From: Coprinellus micaceus
Lineage: Eukaryota > Basidiomycota > Agaricomycetes > Agaricales > Psathyrellaceae
Length of the DNA: 64,000 bases
Direction of reading: 5' to 3'
NCBI GenBank assembly: GCA_951394405.1
Contig: OX596344.1
Location: 1,984,001-2,048,000, forward strand
The notes under the pieces were generated by a model. It saw nothing but the letters and a program-made list of their open reading frames with translations, did not search any database and was not told the DNA's origin. Numbering within the stretch: the stretch's first letter is position 1; each line of letters starts with the position of its first letter. Of the stretch, positions 1 through 12,459 are shown piece by piece. The position numbers and the translations under genes were made by a program.

Positions 1-89
1 TTGGAAGCTGTGGACCAGATTGAATAGATAAGAGCAGGCCCAGGGGGAGGTTGCGCCACACAACCCAGTACGAGTCTTCTTCCACCGCC

Positions 90-3000
90 ATGTCGTCGAC
101 GGGCTTTGGGGAGCAGATTCATCCCACTGACCGTATACGCGAGGTGCTGAACGCCTACTCGTTTTCTTCTGCCATCCTTCGCGAGATTTTGGCCAACAGC
201 GATGACGCTGGGGCCACTGAACAGGTGTGTCCTCTTCCCTTATCGATGAGGCCTGACCTGAACGTGCCCAGAGAATTGCTTTGGATTGTCGAACTCATCC
301 ACAGGGAAAGATACTCGATTCAAGGATTGGTGATACCCAAGGACCCGCCGTCCTGGCTTACAACAGCAGTGTTTTTAAGGAAGACGATTGGGATGCGATC
401 CAGTTCATCGGTCGCTCTTCGAAGACAAAAAGCACTTCGTAAGTTTGCCATCTACGAGACTACTGTAAGCGCGTCCTCACAGACCACAGTAAGATTGGGA
501 AGTTTGGACTAGGCATCCGCTCCTGCTACCATGTGAGCGATATATGCATTGGATAGCAGTTCACGAGCTGATTTGCCCCCAGATCACCGACTACCTCCAG
601 ATCCTTTCTGGTACAAACCTTCTGATTTTTGACCCTCTGCAGACCTTCAGCAAGGATGGTGGAATTCGCGTTACTTTCAATCCTGAGAACATCGACAACG
701 TACGCGACCACTTCACGGCTTTCTCCTATTTCTTGCCAACCGGCTGGAATGGCGAGAGGTTTGACGGAACCATAGTCCGCCTCCCTCTCAGGGACAAACC
801 CGGACTCAGGGAGAAGACCCTCTCCCCGCAAGACATCCAGGAGCTCTTCCACAGTTTCATCGAAAAAGACCTCAGTATCTGCTTACTCTTCGTGAACCAC
901 ATTCGATCCATCACCTTGAACATCGTCACCGAGCAGGGAAATGTCAACCAAATGGCATCGTGCACCGTCAACGTCGATAATGGGAGTGGCTTCGATAAGA
1001 AGGTCATGAAGCTTCAGGTGCTCGGAGTCGAGTCGGAAGATCACTGGCTAATGGTCCATGAACACTATCCCCCTGAAACTATCTTGCAGACTCTTGCCTC
1101 TCGAGTGGGGTCACCTTCCCTCAACAAGGTGCTAGAAGGAAGCAAGCTCTGCCCCGATGTTGGCATCGCCTTTCCATTACATCTCAGTACCGGACCTGAA
1201 AGCAAGGCCAACATTGGCCAACTCTTCACCTTCCTCCCGCTCCCTGTCAAAACAGGTTTCCCAGCACACATCCATGCCCTGTTCGCCTTGGACTCATCCA
1301 GGCAGCACCTGTGCATGAACCGCGACAGTGGTACTATGAGAGGGTCTGAAAACCAGTGAGTGACAGATGCTATTGGACATCAAAGACATACATCATATAC
1401 TCACATTGATCTCGTTCAGGATCTACGACGAATGGAACCGAGTTCTTTTTGAGACCGTGATCCCGCATGCGTGGTCCCAGCTGTTAAGTAGCGTTGCGGG
1501 GGCAGAGCCTCCCTCGTTCAGCGTCTTTGCTGCGTGGCCCGACCCTCAGCTCTTCGCTACGGATGGGGAAAGTGCGTTTTGGCGAACTTTCACTCAAGCT
1601 GTGTTGAGCACCGTCCTAAGCCGAGAACTCTCTGTGTGGCCCGTCGTTGGTGGCGGGCACCGCACCCTGAAAGATGTGTTCATATTCTCGCGCGATGGCG
1701 ACGTGGGGGTTGCGAGGGCCCTTGGTAGGATTGGCCTCCAAATATGTGGCCCCGTTCCTCAGTATCTCTTCGACTCTGTGGCCGCTACTCCTGGATGGAG
1801 CCATCGAAACTTGACACCAGAAAATGCGTCGGCTGTGCTCAGGGTATGTGAACCCCATTCTCCCGCATTTCTCATGGCCTTAAGTGCTGTTTCCTACAGG
1901 TCAACTTCCAGGCTCAACTTCGTCGGGCATCCGGTGATCGACCAGACGATCTCAAAGCCATCTTAGGCTATCTCCTCTCAAACCCCAGGGTCAGCAACAT
2001 CGCCGACCTTCCGATCATTCCTACAGTCTCTGGCCAATTCGTCTCACTGTCGACATCAAGCACAACAACCGTCTACACTCTCCTCGAGCCTCAGGAATTC
2101 GACATATTCCACGCCTGCGACCCCAACTCTATCCACATCAACGACCTTCCGCCCAGCACTCGAGAGTGGTTTAAAGAGACCGCACCAGGACAGCTCAACC
2201 TCAAGGGTCTTGACCCAGCACACGTCATACAGTACCTTTCCCTACACCCAACCCGCATCAACGTCGATCTCTCCTCCGCCTACATTGATGGTGCTGCCAC
2301 CGCCTTCCTCACCCGGTTCTGGGTCTGGGTGAGTGGTTGGCGTCACGCCGTCCTACTACTGCCTCAACTCAGATTCACGAAATTACTCCCTTGCATCGGT
2401 GATGGGCTCGAGGACGCGGACCCGGAGACGCCGGTGTTTGATCCAGCGCCCATCGAATCCGATCCAGCACTGCTCACGGGCTTGCGCGACCTTGGGGTCC
2501 CCTTCCTTTTGCCCTCCGACGCCCAGCTTAAAGATGTCCTACGCAGATACGGCTTGCTCAGATCACCCTGTGAGGCCAAGACCCTCCTTCGCTCCCTTGC
2601 TCGTACTAGCACGGCCAGCACGGTGACCCTCAGCCCCGAACAAGCCCAACACCTCCTTGGCCACTTCAACGTATATGCGGCATCCACGAGACCTTTGGAT
2701 TACGACGAAACTGAGGTGCAGGCGTTGAAAGCGTTGCCAATCTTCCCCATCGTCGAGGTCAGAGAGACGGGCCGTCAGTTGTGCGTGAATACGAGACGTT
2801 TCTCTGTCGAAGGAGTTACTGTGTATGGCGTCGAGAGGGACTGCTTTGGAGTGCTCCCTGACCTACCCAACATCGTCTTTGTGGACGTGTCCGCCGTCAG
2901 TCGAGGCGTTTTGGCCCTTCTGAATACCCAAGCGCCAACTGCATTGACCTTCCCCATGATTCTGGACATCACCCTCGAACGCCAGGCTCTCGTGCGGCAA

Positions 3001-6000
3001 CCCCAGGAGTTGCTGGCCGCAATCCTCACTCGTGTTGCGGATCGAGAGAGGGAGCTCACCGGGACGCTTAAATACAAGATGCGGTCACAAGTGTTTGTCA
3101 TGTCAGAGGGCGGGACGACGGAAGCACCCGGAAGGCTGATCGACCCATCGTCTCCACTACGCGCGTTGTATGCAGACGATACGAATCGACTTCCTCGCGT
3201 ACACGACGACGTGGATCGACGAATCGTCAGCAGCCTCTCCTCCGTTGGCCTTCTCGATCGAGACTTGTCCAAGGAAAACGTAGAGGATCGCATTCGATAC
3301 ATTGCGGACAAAGCCCACTTTAGTTTCTCGGTCGAGCTCTTGAACATCCTCTCCAGGTTCGACTGCGAAAAGCTCGACCTGGATGGCCAACTTCGGTGGC
3401 TTCCGACACAGAAGGGGACCCTGGCTCCCGGGAACGAGTGCAGGCCTGGCAGAGGTCGAGGAACATGGCATGACGAGCGACTCTTCGACAAGGTCTTAGA
3501 GATGATCAGCCCCCGTGTGGCCACTGTTCCGCTGACACTTATCACCAAGATGCATTGGGATCATCCCATACCCGTGGACACCTTGAGAAGACAATTGGTC
3601 CACGTTTTGCAGGAGGGTGGAGATAGTGCTATTCGTAGGGTTGAGGTAGTGCTGGAGGAGTTGAGCAAGCGGAAGTTGAGCGGGATCGAGTTCTCGCAGT
3701 TGAAGCAGGCTTTGGAAGGGAAGGCGTGGGTCCCCGCGTCCGGAATCCGTGGAGATCTGTTGGTGGAAGCGTGGCGGGCGGTTTGTTCTGAGGATGTTTT
3801 CAGCGGAATTCACCGCATCAAGGCAAACCTGCGCAGCTCCACGAATAGTCGGATATTCTTGCGCAACCTCGGGTGTTTGGACGAGTAAGTATCGTCCGTC
3901 TATCCCGATTATGTCCCGCTGACCGCAGCCATCATTAGACCTTCGTTTGATACCGTCAAGCGACAACTCGATCAACTTACGGTTCAACAAGAGTCCCAGC
4001 ATAATTCGGACATCGTCGCTCCAGTTCTCGCTGCCTTGCGCTTTTGTTCCAAGAAATTGACCTTGAGTAACGAACAGCGTGAGCAACTCCGAGTTCCCGA
4101 TCAACGAGGCCAACTGCACGATATTGGCAAGATTGTCTTCAATGACATTGGGCAAAACGCCATCGCCGTCCCACTACCGGCGGAACAGCACATCGCGCAC
4201 GGCGACATCAGTGACGCCCTGGCAGCATCCTTAAGGCTCGAAAGGTTGGGCCTCAAGTACATCGACTTGAATACGTTGGGAGAGGATATGGGGGCTTCCC
4301 CCGAAGACCTCGTCAGGGAAAGTCTGTCGGATTACGAAGTCCGCCAATTCCTCCCCGAATTCCTCGCGAATGCCGAAGATGCAGGGGCGACCACCTTTGA
4401 GATTATCATCAGCAACCAGATCCCATCCCAAGGTCGCTTTCTATCGCCTGCGATGGAGGATCTTTGCACTGGACCTTCCGTCATCATCTACAACGACAGT
4501 CGATTCACGGACACCGACTTTGAAGGCATTTGTCGGACACGGACTGGTGGCAAAGCCAATAGAGACGACACTATCGGCCAATTTGGCCTCGGCGCATTGA
4601 CAATGTTCCACATCACAGATGTATGTGCTTTCATCTAGCAGGTGCCTCCTGCAGGCTAATATCTCTGTTTAGTGCGCGTTCATCTTCTCTGGGTCAAAGA
4701 TCCTGATCCTCGATCCGTCAAAATCCCACTTGCCACTCGAACCCAAACGGGCCTCATCGCTGCTGGACATTGACAGAGTCATGACGTAGGTGTACGCCTC
4801 CGTGTCCCTACGGCCAGTTACTGAACATCGCCCAGTCTGTACCCAGGCCACTTTGATTGTCTGCGTAATCTTCCGTGCTTCGATTCAAACGCTCGGCAAG
4901 TCAATGGAGTGAGTCATTCCCTGGATCATTTTGTCGATGTCTTTTGAATTCAATACATTCAGACTGTCTTCTTTTTGCCACTTAGAACCTCCTCGAAAGC
5001 GACCAGGGGGCGGCCGTCGCTCAGCACACAAGCATTCCAGGATGCCAGTACATTCAATGAAGTTGTGCTCGCTCAGTTCGAAGTGCTAGCGCCAGAGATA
5101 CTGCTTTTCCCTCAACAGGTCCAGCACATCAAAGCGTTTGTTCGGCAAACATCGGGACAGCCCCTTCGAAGCCTTTGGTCAACTACCGTGGAACGTTCAG
5201 CGCCCACCAACCACGGGGATTTCACCGAATACAGTGTATCCGTTAACTCCCAGTTGAGGGGACGGAGCTCAGGTCATCGCACTTCCCAGTGGCTAATCGT
5301 CTCCCGGACGATCAGCCTCGCCGACGTCCCTCAAAGCTTCAGGAGCAACAAACTCAGGAAGCACGTTAGGCTGGGTTTTGCTGCGCCTCTTCGTGGTCTA
5401 GCTACACCTTCCACCCCGTTCGAGCCCAAACTCTATTCCATGCTCCCACTTCCCATCCAACATACGCTCCCAGTCCACATCAACGCATCTTTCATTCTTT
5501 CGTCTGATCGGCGTAACATTCGGTTCGATGCCTACGATGACGAAGCGTCGCGTTTCAACAGCTGGATTGTAGACGACGCCATGCCATCCCTATACTTGCC
5601 CCTCTTGGAGCGACTTGCGCATTTGGACGGTGGTCAAGACAACGCCCGCTGGTTCCCGGGAGCCCATCCAACGTCGTTATTTGGCCATGATGCTCGCGCG
5701 GCGCGGGAGGGCGACCTGACATCTCGGCTGACCAAGCATTTCTACGCCACGCACTTACCCAGCTCGACCCGCCGTGTCTTCAAATCTATGTTCACGAACC
5801 AACTGCTCACTCCTGGAGAAGCCGTCCTGCACCCATCGGATACCACTCCTTCCACGATCGTCGCCAAGACATTCGGCCTCCTTCGGCCCGAATCTCTGGT
5901 CAAGCTCGACTCTGCTTGCAGGAGGCGGGCTGAGAAGGGCGGTGTAACTGTTGCAGGGCCACCATTCTTGAAGCAAACCCTTGGCAACGGTCAGAGTATA

Positions 6001-8764
6001 AGTACCATTCAAGCCACACTCGCACGAGGAGAAATCCGCGAGCTCCTGTCCTACCTGTCGCAGCCGAATGTGGAACATTTACATGGGCTGCCCCTGATGC
6101 GCTTGGGAGATCATTCCTGGACCACCTTCGAACCCTCAAATCGAGCTTCTGCGTGCTATTTCTTCTGCGAAGATTACGAGTCGAAGTACGCCTCCCTGTT
6201 CCCCCCATCCCGTTTCGTCTCTCCCGGCTATATTGACCCACGGTTGCTGGAAGGGAGGAACCCCTCAAGTTCCATCAATATTAGGCCTCTAGACACTGCA
6301 GGAATTAGACAGCTGGTGGAGGAGCAACTGGACGCCCTCGCCCCTCAGAGAGCCGTCGGGGAGTGGATTGACAGGTTCTGGACAAGTTATCGCCACCTTC
6401 GACACGAGGGCCTCATCAAAGCCATCGAAGACTTGCGTCTGGTACCCACTACCAACCCGGGGTTGTTCAAATCACTCTTGGAGTTCAAAGATGGGGAGAC
6501 TTTGCTCATCAGGGAGCGCGAAACTGCTCTGGCTGGATGGTTCCAGGACATGGGACTATCGGTGGTCTCATCCGATGCGCTTCCTTCGTCGCTACATGAT
6601 CTATTGCACTATGGGGAATATGCTCCAAAGGTCAACGCCTTCATATCCTTCCTTCGTTGCGTCAACCCTGTCATTGCCTCGGCCGTTGCAACGATCCAGG
6701 GCTGGCCATTCGACCGACAACGGGAATTCTCTGAGCATGTGCGGTCTCTCATGACTGGGAGTATGCCCATCCCCCCGGAGCTTCTCGCGACCGCTCGTCG
6801 CATTCCGCTGTGCGTCGCAAAGCAAGGGAATAGCGTCAAACACTGCCCTGCAACCGAGGTGTACCTTCTACCTAGTGAACTCGACATTACCGTTGGCCGT
6901 TTTTGCGACAGATACATGACGGATGATGGGTTGGTTGCGACGAAGATGGGGGAAACACGCCTGAACATTTCTCAGCTACACAATCGACTGCAAGTCCCAG
7001 GGCTGCTTGAGCGAGGCGAAGACGAGGCCACATATCGCACCCTCCTCCGGTATCTCTTGACGTCGGAGCATGTAAGGAAGGGACGATGGAGGATTCAAGT
7101 ACCCAGCGCCGACAGACGAATGGTGTCTCCACAGGATCTCTACGAACGGAGCACTTTCTTCGTCGCTGCCTTTGGCACCTCATCCAGTCAGTTCCTCCTG
7201 CCGTCCTTCGATGAATTCACATCTCGCCTGCCTGTCACCCGTGATGGGGAACTCTCGATGGACCTCTTCGCCCGCTGTGCGCTTGCCTTCCAGGCCAGCC
7301 TCGAACCCGAGACCGGTGACGGAGTTGAACGAGCTGCGGCGCTGTATGGGGTATATAGAGAGCGCCTCCCACTCCTCATCCCAGAAGGGATGTCATCCCA
7401 ATGGCAGCAGGCTGAGAGCATACGGTTCATCCCGAGAGAGTTGGAGGTGAGGGCAAGGGAGGTGATGGGGGTGAGAGTTGACCTTCCATCGGCCCTCCTG
7501 GGCCTGCCCCGGGTAGTCGCACCACAGAGAATTGTCCTGAGGACATATCATCCCATCGCGTGGACGCAGCGGGTTATCATGGTTGATGAGCCTCAGGCGG
7601 GTTCCCGACTACTATTAGCTTACCAGGGGTTCGGGCGTCCTTCTGGAAGAGAAGTAGTGAGTGTATTTGCCCTTGCCATCGTCCCAGATCTCCTGACCAT
7701 CCACATAGATTGCCCACCTCAAGGCCCTTGTGACTTACCCACGTGGACCAGTTATCCAGAGCGACCTGAAGGACACCTACAGGTGGCTGAACGGCAACGC
7801 CGATACCCTCAAGGAGGAGATCTTCGAGCTCAGGGACGAGCCCGTCTTTCTAAATGTCGACAACCCAAACTACGACGAATGGAATTGGTCCAAGGCATCT
7901 GAACTCGCGCTCAAGGCGCAGGACATACCCGGTGCATGGCAAGCAGTCCGGCGATTCCTACAACCATTTCGTAAGCTCCTCGAAGCCGCCGGAGTTCTAG
8001 AGTTCAAGTACCCGAAGATAGAGAGGCAGGACCAAGGCGCTATGAGGGATCGGGAACATACATCATTCAGGGGGATGCGGGATACTTTCAACGAGATGAG
8101 GTTGGCGGGGCAGTTGACGGACGTACGCATCATTCCACAGGAAGCTTCGGCCCTGACGAATATCGAGGCGCTGCGCGCACACCGAGTCTTCCTGGCCGCA
8201 TGCAACCCGTGGTTCAAGACAATGTTTACGGAAGGGTTCAGGGAAGCAACAGAGGATGCACGGATTGATGCCACTCAATCCTCCTTGGAGTCCTTGATTG
8301 GTTAGTCAAATCTCGACGCAGTCCTTCCTGATCTAACACCCCTACGCAGGGTACTACTACACTGGAGTCCCTTTCCCACAAGCCGACGTGGAGCTGAATG
8401 ATTTCCTGGACACCCTCGATCTTGCACACTTTGTTGAAGACGACACCTTCCTCGTAGGTGCCCAGCACCAGATCATCGACTCCGATCAAGTTCGGGAGCT
8501 TGTAGACCCTCGCCTTTTGGACTACGGTATGTTACGGCTAATTAGGTTCATGGTAGCTGCTCATGTTGCGTAACAGTGCTTGAACGTGCCGAGGTCTCAA
8601 ACGCGAATGTCCTAATGGAGTGGTGCCAAGACTACCGGGACCTGAACCAGGCGCTATTGTTCGATATGCCGACCGCAGATTCGGAAGGGAGTTTAGAGAC
8701 GGAGACAGAAATTCACGCCGACACAGGCTTGACCATCGAACCGCCTTCATCGGCTATTAACTAG
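90..8764 (+). CDS. Giant sacsin-like HSP90/GHKL ATPase protein with C-terminal BTB domain (copy 1)
   Basis: Thirteen exons: 90-224, 272-438, 490-532, 583-1355, 1420-1843, 1900-3884, 3939-4620, 4673-4785, 4836-4908, 4963-7656, 7709-8300, 8350-8526, 8577-8764, giving 2,681 residues. All phases agree and every exon aligns to copy 2 at 12.46 kb. Residues 1-115 form a sacsin/HSP90-like ATP-binding domain: N-box REILANSDDAGAT, then GPAVLAYN, then the glycine loop KIGKFGLGIRS. A second such domain lies near residues 1310-1395 (EFLANAEDAGAT, TIGQFGLGALTMFH). The last ~190 residues hold a BTB/POZ domain (HRVFLAACNPWFKTMF near residue 2520). Known: human sacsin is a large chaperone-like protein with repeats of this ATPase domain; BTB domains often dimerise and bind Cullin-3. 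Inferred: a chaperone or substrate adaptor linked to ubiquitin ligase, probably cytosolic since no signal peptide or membrane segment is visible. The start is the first ATG before the conserved domain. Confidence 0.88.
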
Positions 8765-9108
8765 CTTTTTCAGGACCACCTAGATTTAGATGACGAATAC
8801 GACGCTGTACTGATAGTCTATACGGATACTACTACTGATTATATGCCACTTTTACTATTGTTACAAACAAGGAGTCCTGAGCGCAGAGCACAGTTCGCAT
8901 ATTATACACCATCAAGGAGCAACGTTAACGCAAAACATACCAAGAATCACGACCTAGGTTGGGAGTTGGTAAGAAAGCTAAGGGATGAAATTCGACGATG
9001 ATGAGCTATTTTACATTGATTGGTGACTATAGGCGCCACATGCTATGAAGCACCAGAGACCAGATATAATACGATAGTAGGGTAGGCCCGTCGAAACACA
9101 TGGAAGGA
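8765..9108. other. Convergent intergenic spacer
   Basis: This AT-rich 344-bp stretch separates the 3' ends of the first giant gene and the HAM1-like gene. It must hold both 3' UTRs. I see no gene, repeat or RNA in it. Confidence 0.6.
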
Positions 9109-11735
9109 TTAGAAGTCGAAAGCGGCACTCTGCCAACCAGGTCTCTGCTCCTCGAAATCGACCTTCCTTTCCACGCTGTTCTTGAAGGATTCAACCTGGT
9201 GTGAAGCAACCTTCGCCATACCGGCAGCCCTGTCCCTCACCTCGCTGAGCGCTGCTTGCGCCTTCCTCGCCGCACCATCCACATTGATATCCACATCACT
9301 CACGGTATTCTTCACATCCACTCCAACCTCCTCCCCGATCCTCTGCACCTTGTGAGCTATGGGCTCTGAGCCTGTGCCCAGGGGACCACGCTTCTCCCCA
9401 GAAAGGATCTGAGGCTCCGCACCCATAGCGAACGTCGAACTTCGAACCTTGGACTTCAGTTCTCCCTCCCCTGGAATGATGGTCTTCTGCTCGACGATGA
9501 GGCCAGTGCCCGTAGCGTGCATCCCGACCTCTCGGCGCCTGGACTCGCGTTGCAGACGCCCGAGTTCGCTCCACATAGCGCCGATGAGGGAGGCGCCGTT
9601 GCCGAGGCCAGTGTCCTCGAAGACCTGCTGGCGCTCGCTAACATCGTAGGCAACGCCATCCGCCCAATCGATAGCGGCACGGAGTTGGCTGGAGAGGGCG
9701 CGCTGGAGGGCGTCGCGAATGCGAGTGACGATCATAGGCTTCATGACGGTGGTCAACAACGCGTGGTTGCTCTCTTTGACGTCGATGGCGACGTCATCAG
9801 CGATGGAAACGTCGGCGGTCTCGATGACATGGAAGTGCTTGAGCCCGTGGCGGGACCTGGGGCCTCTGACAGTCGCGGGGATGAGGCGAACTTTCAGGTC
9901 GAGATCGATGCCCTTTTCGGGGAGCTTGAATCCCAGGAGGCCAGTGAACTCCCCAGGAGTGAGAGTACCGGCGGTCTTGTCCTTGTACCAGAACGAGACG
10001 TCGTCCAGCGCGAGCTGGAGTGCCTGGATGCGGACGTGTGTGAGGGTACCGACGGCAGTGAGCGAAGGTGTAATGGGGGAGTCGGAGGTGGTGATATCGA
10101 CGTCGGTGATGTTGCGGATATAAACGTGGGAGGGTAAGAAGTTGAAGGAGGAGATGTCGAGGTTCTCGAGGACGAACTCGATCTCACTGTCCTTGTACTC
10201 TGTCCTAGGGATGGGGAAGTCGCGCATTTTGCTAACAGCCTTGGGGAGGTAGACTTTGAATAGGTCCTGCCAGAACCACGTGGCCTGCTCGATCGCGGCC
10301 TCCAGAGGACCCTTCGATTCATCCACTGCTTGACCGGTCTTCTCACTGACCTGCCTAGAGGCCTCCTTGGCGGCGGTCTCCAAACCGTCTCGTAAATCGT
10401 TGCCAAAGCTCATCTGCGCGGCCTGAATCCTAGCAAGGTCTTGATCGCCACGGACGCCCTCGTCGATCTTCGACCACTCGTTCTTGAGAGCCTCAATATC
10501 GCCCCTCCACTTATCGTCCTTCTCCATGTAGCTGCGCCAGCGGGCTCCGAGCTGCTGGCGCTCCTGGGCGGAAGCATCGCTCGAGACAAAGTCCTTGTCG
10601 GTCAATACACGGCGGAGGTATTTGAGGCCGTCGTCAAACCACTCCTTGAGCTCAGGGTCACGCATGACGGAGGCGGTGGTGGTCCTGAATTTACCGATGA
10701 AGGGGTCCAGAGAGGTGCCGGCGAGACGTTCAACGAAGGCGCGGAAGAGGTCGACTGCTTTGGGAATGTGCTGCTCGGGGGTGGTATCGTTGAAGAAGTT
10801 GGCGATAGTCGCGCTGGGGTCGGCGGCGGCGTCGAGAGAGGCGTCGAGACGCTTCTGGAGGATGTTGAAGATAGTATCGAGGGATTGTTTGTAATTCTCA
10901 TCGTCCTGGGCGCGGGCAGCGATCTGTAAGTGCTGTTAGTACGAGTGACCCACAGAAAGGAGAAGTAGTTACGAACCTTGGACAGGGCGTCGGTAATGCG
11001 ATCATGAGTCTTGGATGCCTTCTCCTGCACGGTCGCTGACGTAGTCTGGGCGCCACCGATGACCTTGGTGCCGGCATCCTTGACGGTGTCCATGCCATGC
11101 TGCCAGGCAACTTTGGGGTCTTTCTCCTCCTCCAAACGCTGCTTGCTCCGCCCAAGGGTATCCCGATCGCCAGCCTGAACTTCGTCTTCTACGGATCGCA
11201 GAGACTCCTTGGCAGCACCAGCTTTCTCTTCAACGAGCTCGGCAGCATCTGCTAGGGAGAGGCGGAGAAGAGACACGAGGTCATGGAACACGGAGGTGCC
11301 TTCGGAGGAGAGGCTCTCCCAGACAATGGAGATGAGGGTGCGGAGAGAACGTCGGAGGGCTTGGATGTCGGCCTTCGCCTCGTCCTTCTCTCCCTCGGCT
11401 TCTGGGGACATTGTGAGCTCGCCTTCAGTCAGGTGCCACAGTGCCTCCTGAAGGATGCTATCGCCTGTGGAATGACATACTGAGCAACTGCTAAAACAAA
11501 AGGAGTACCAAGTTTCCTAACCGTTCTTGTTGTTCAAGAAGGCCTTGTAGGCGTCGAGCGTCTGCCTGACGCCGCTAGCAAGGGCACGACCCCGCGAGCT
11601 GAGCTCGGCGTTAGATGAAGGTTCGACTTGGGTAATCCCGACATCGTTAAGCCAGTCGATGAAGGCGTTGAATTGTTGGGTAGATGGAAGTTTGCCTGCG
11701 GTGAACGCAGCAGTTACTGAAGAGGCTTTGTCCAT
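9109..11735 (-). CDS. HAM1-like protein (BPI/TULIP-related, fungal)
   Basis: Three exons on the minus strand: 11735-11522, 11464-10977, 10923-9109, giving 838 residues. The protein opens with MDKASSVTAAFTAGKLPSTQ, a typical start of the fungal HAM1-like N-terminal domain, a helical region that continues for several hundred residues. The second half has the HAM1-like C-terminal domain, for example SHVYIRNITDVDITTSD followed by amphipathic strands and LGFKLPEKGIDLDLKVRLIP. Known: Ham1 is a fungus-specific family; in Cryptococcus it was described as a palmitoylated protein affecting mating, and the fold is related to lipid-binding BPI domains. The lipid-transfer role is inferred from family relationship only. 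No signal peptide or membrane segment is visible. The gene sits between two giant sacsin-BTB genes, divergent from the second one with a 724-bp shared upstream region. Confidence 0.85.
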
Positions 11736-12459
11736 GATGAAAAATGTAAGGATGCTTGTGAGGGGGCGGAGTCAAGTAATCTGGCTCAAATACGACTGCT
11801 CCTAGGCTTTATATACTGAGTCAACGAAGGGTGGAATGCCGATGGTATGGTAGTGGAACCTCGTCAGCCTCACCTATGACGCTCAGGAGTATGACGTCGA
11901 TTTTGGGTGGAGTCGCTGCGTAGGCGGGCGCAGCAAGGGCCATCCACATCCACTCAGGCCACCTTTGAACAGTCATGACGACCCCAACATTCAGAAAGGA
12001 GTGGGGTTACCAAGCGCCTCTTTGAGTTGAGTGGACATGGAGGAAGAAGCCAGGAATGGAAATTGCTCACAGCGCGCCACCATCACGGACATCAACAGTC
12101 CAAGCCATTTCGGGTTGCATCCGTCCACCACTTCCGCATGTTCTGCAAGTTGGAAGGTGCAACCAAGGCGATTTCGAGGCTCGGACGACCCAGTGAAGAC
12201 TTGGCCGACGTGTCTAGCCTACTGGGACGCGTGAAACGCGGTGAGACATCCCATAGAAGTCCCAGGTTATTCGATTACGAGCCTTGAAGAAACTAGCCAG
12301 GGTCGATTTGCATTTCAATACAACCACAGGGACGGGCTTCTATGGTAATACATGTAATTGAGTCGGGCTCAATGACACGCGGCCGAGGAGCTTGTGGCCC
12401 CACAACCGTGTTCAATCCTCTTTCATCCAAACCACCACGAGCGCGAGCCTACCTCAACA
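11736..12459. promoter_or_regulatory. Bidirectional upstream region of HAM1-like gene and second giant gene
   Basis: This 724-bp stretch lies between two divergent start codons, so it should hold both promoters. The string TTTATATACTGAGTC around 11811 is a possible TATA element about 75 bp upstream of the HAM1-like start, read on the minus strand. ORFs at 12027-12287 are short, overlap each other in two frames and have no recognisable content; I take them as chance. Confidence 0.45.

Noticed and set aside
2775..3548. A 257-codon minus-strand frame
   Set aside because: It is Ser/Arg-rich shadow coding opposite exon 6 of the first giant gene, which aligns to its paralogue.
9517..10137. A 206-codon plus-strand frame rich in Gly and Asp
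   Set aside because: It lies antisense within the last exon of the HAM1-like gene, which has clear family features.
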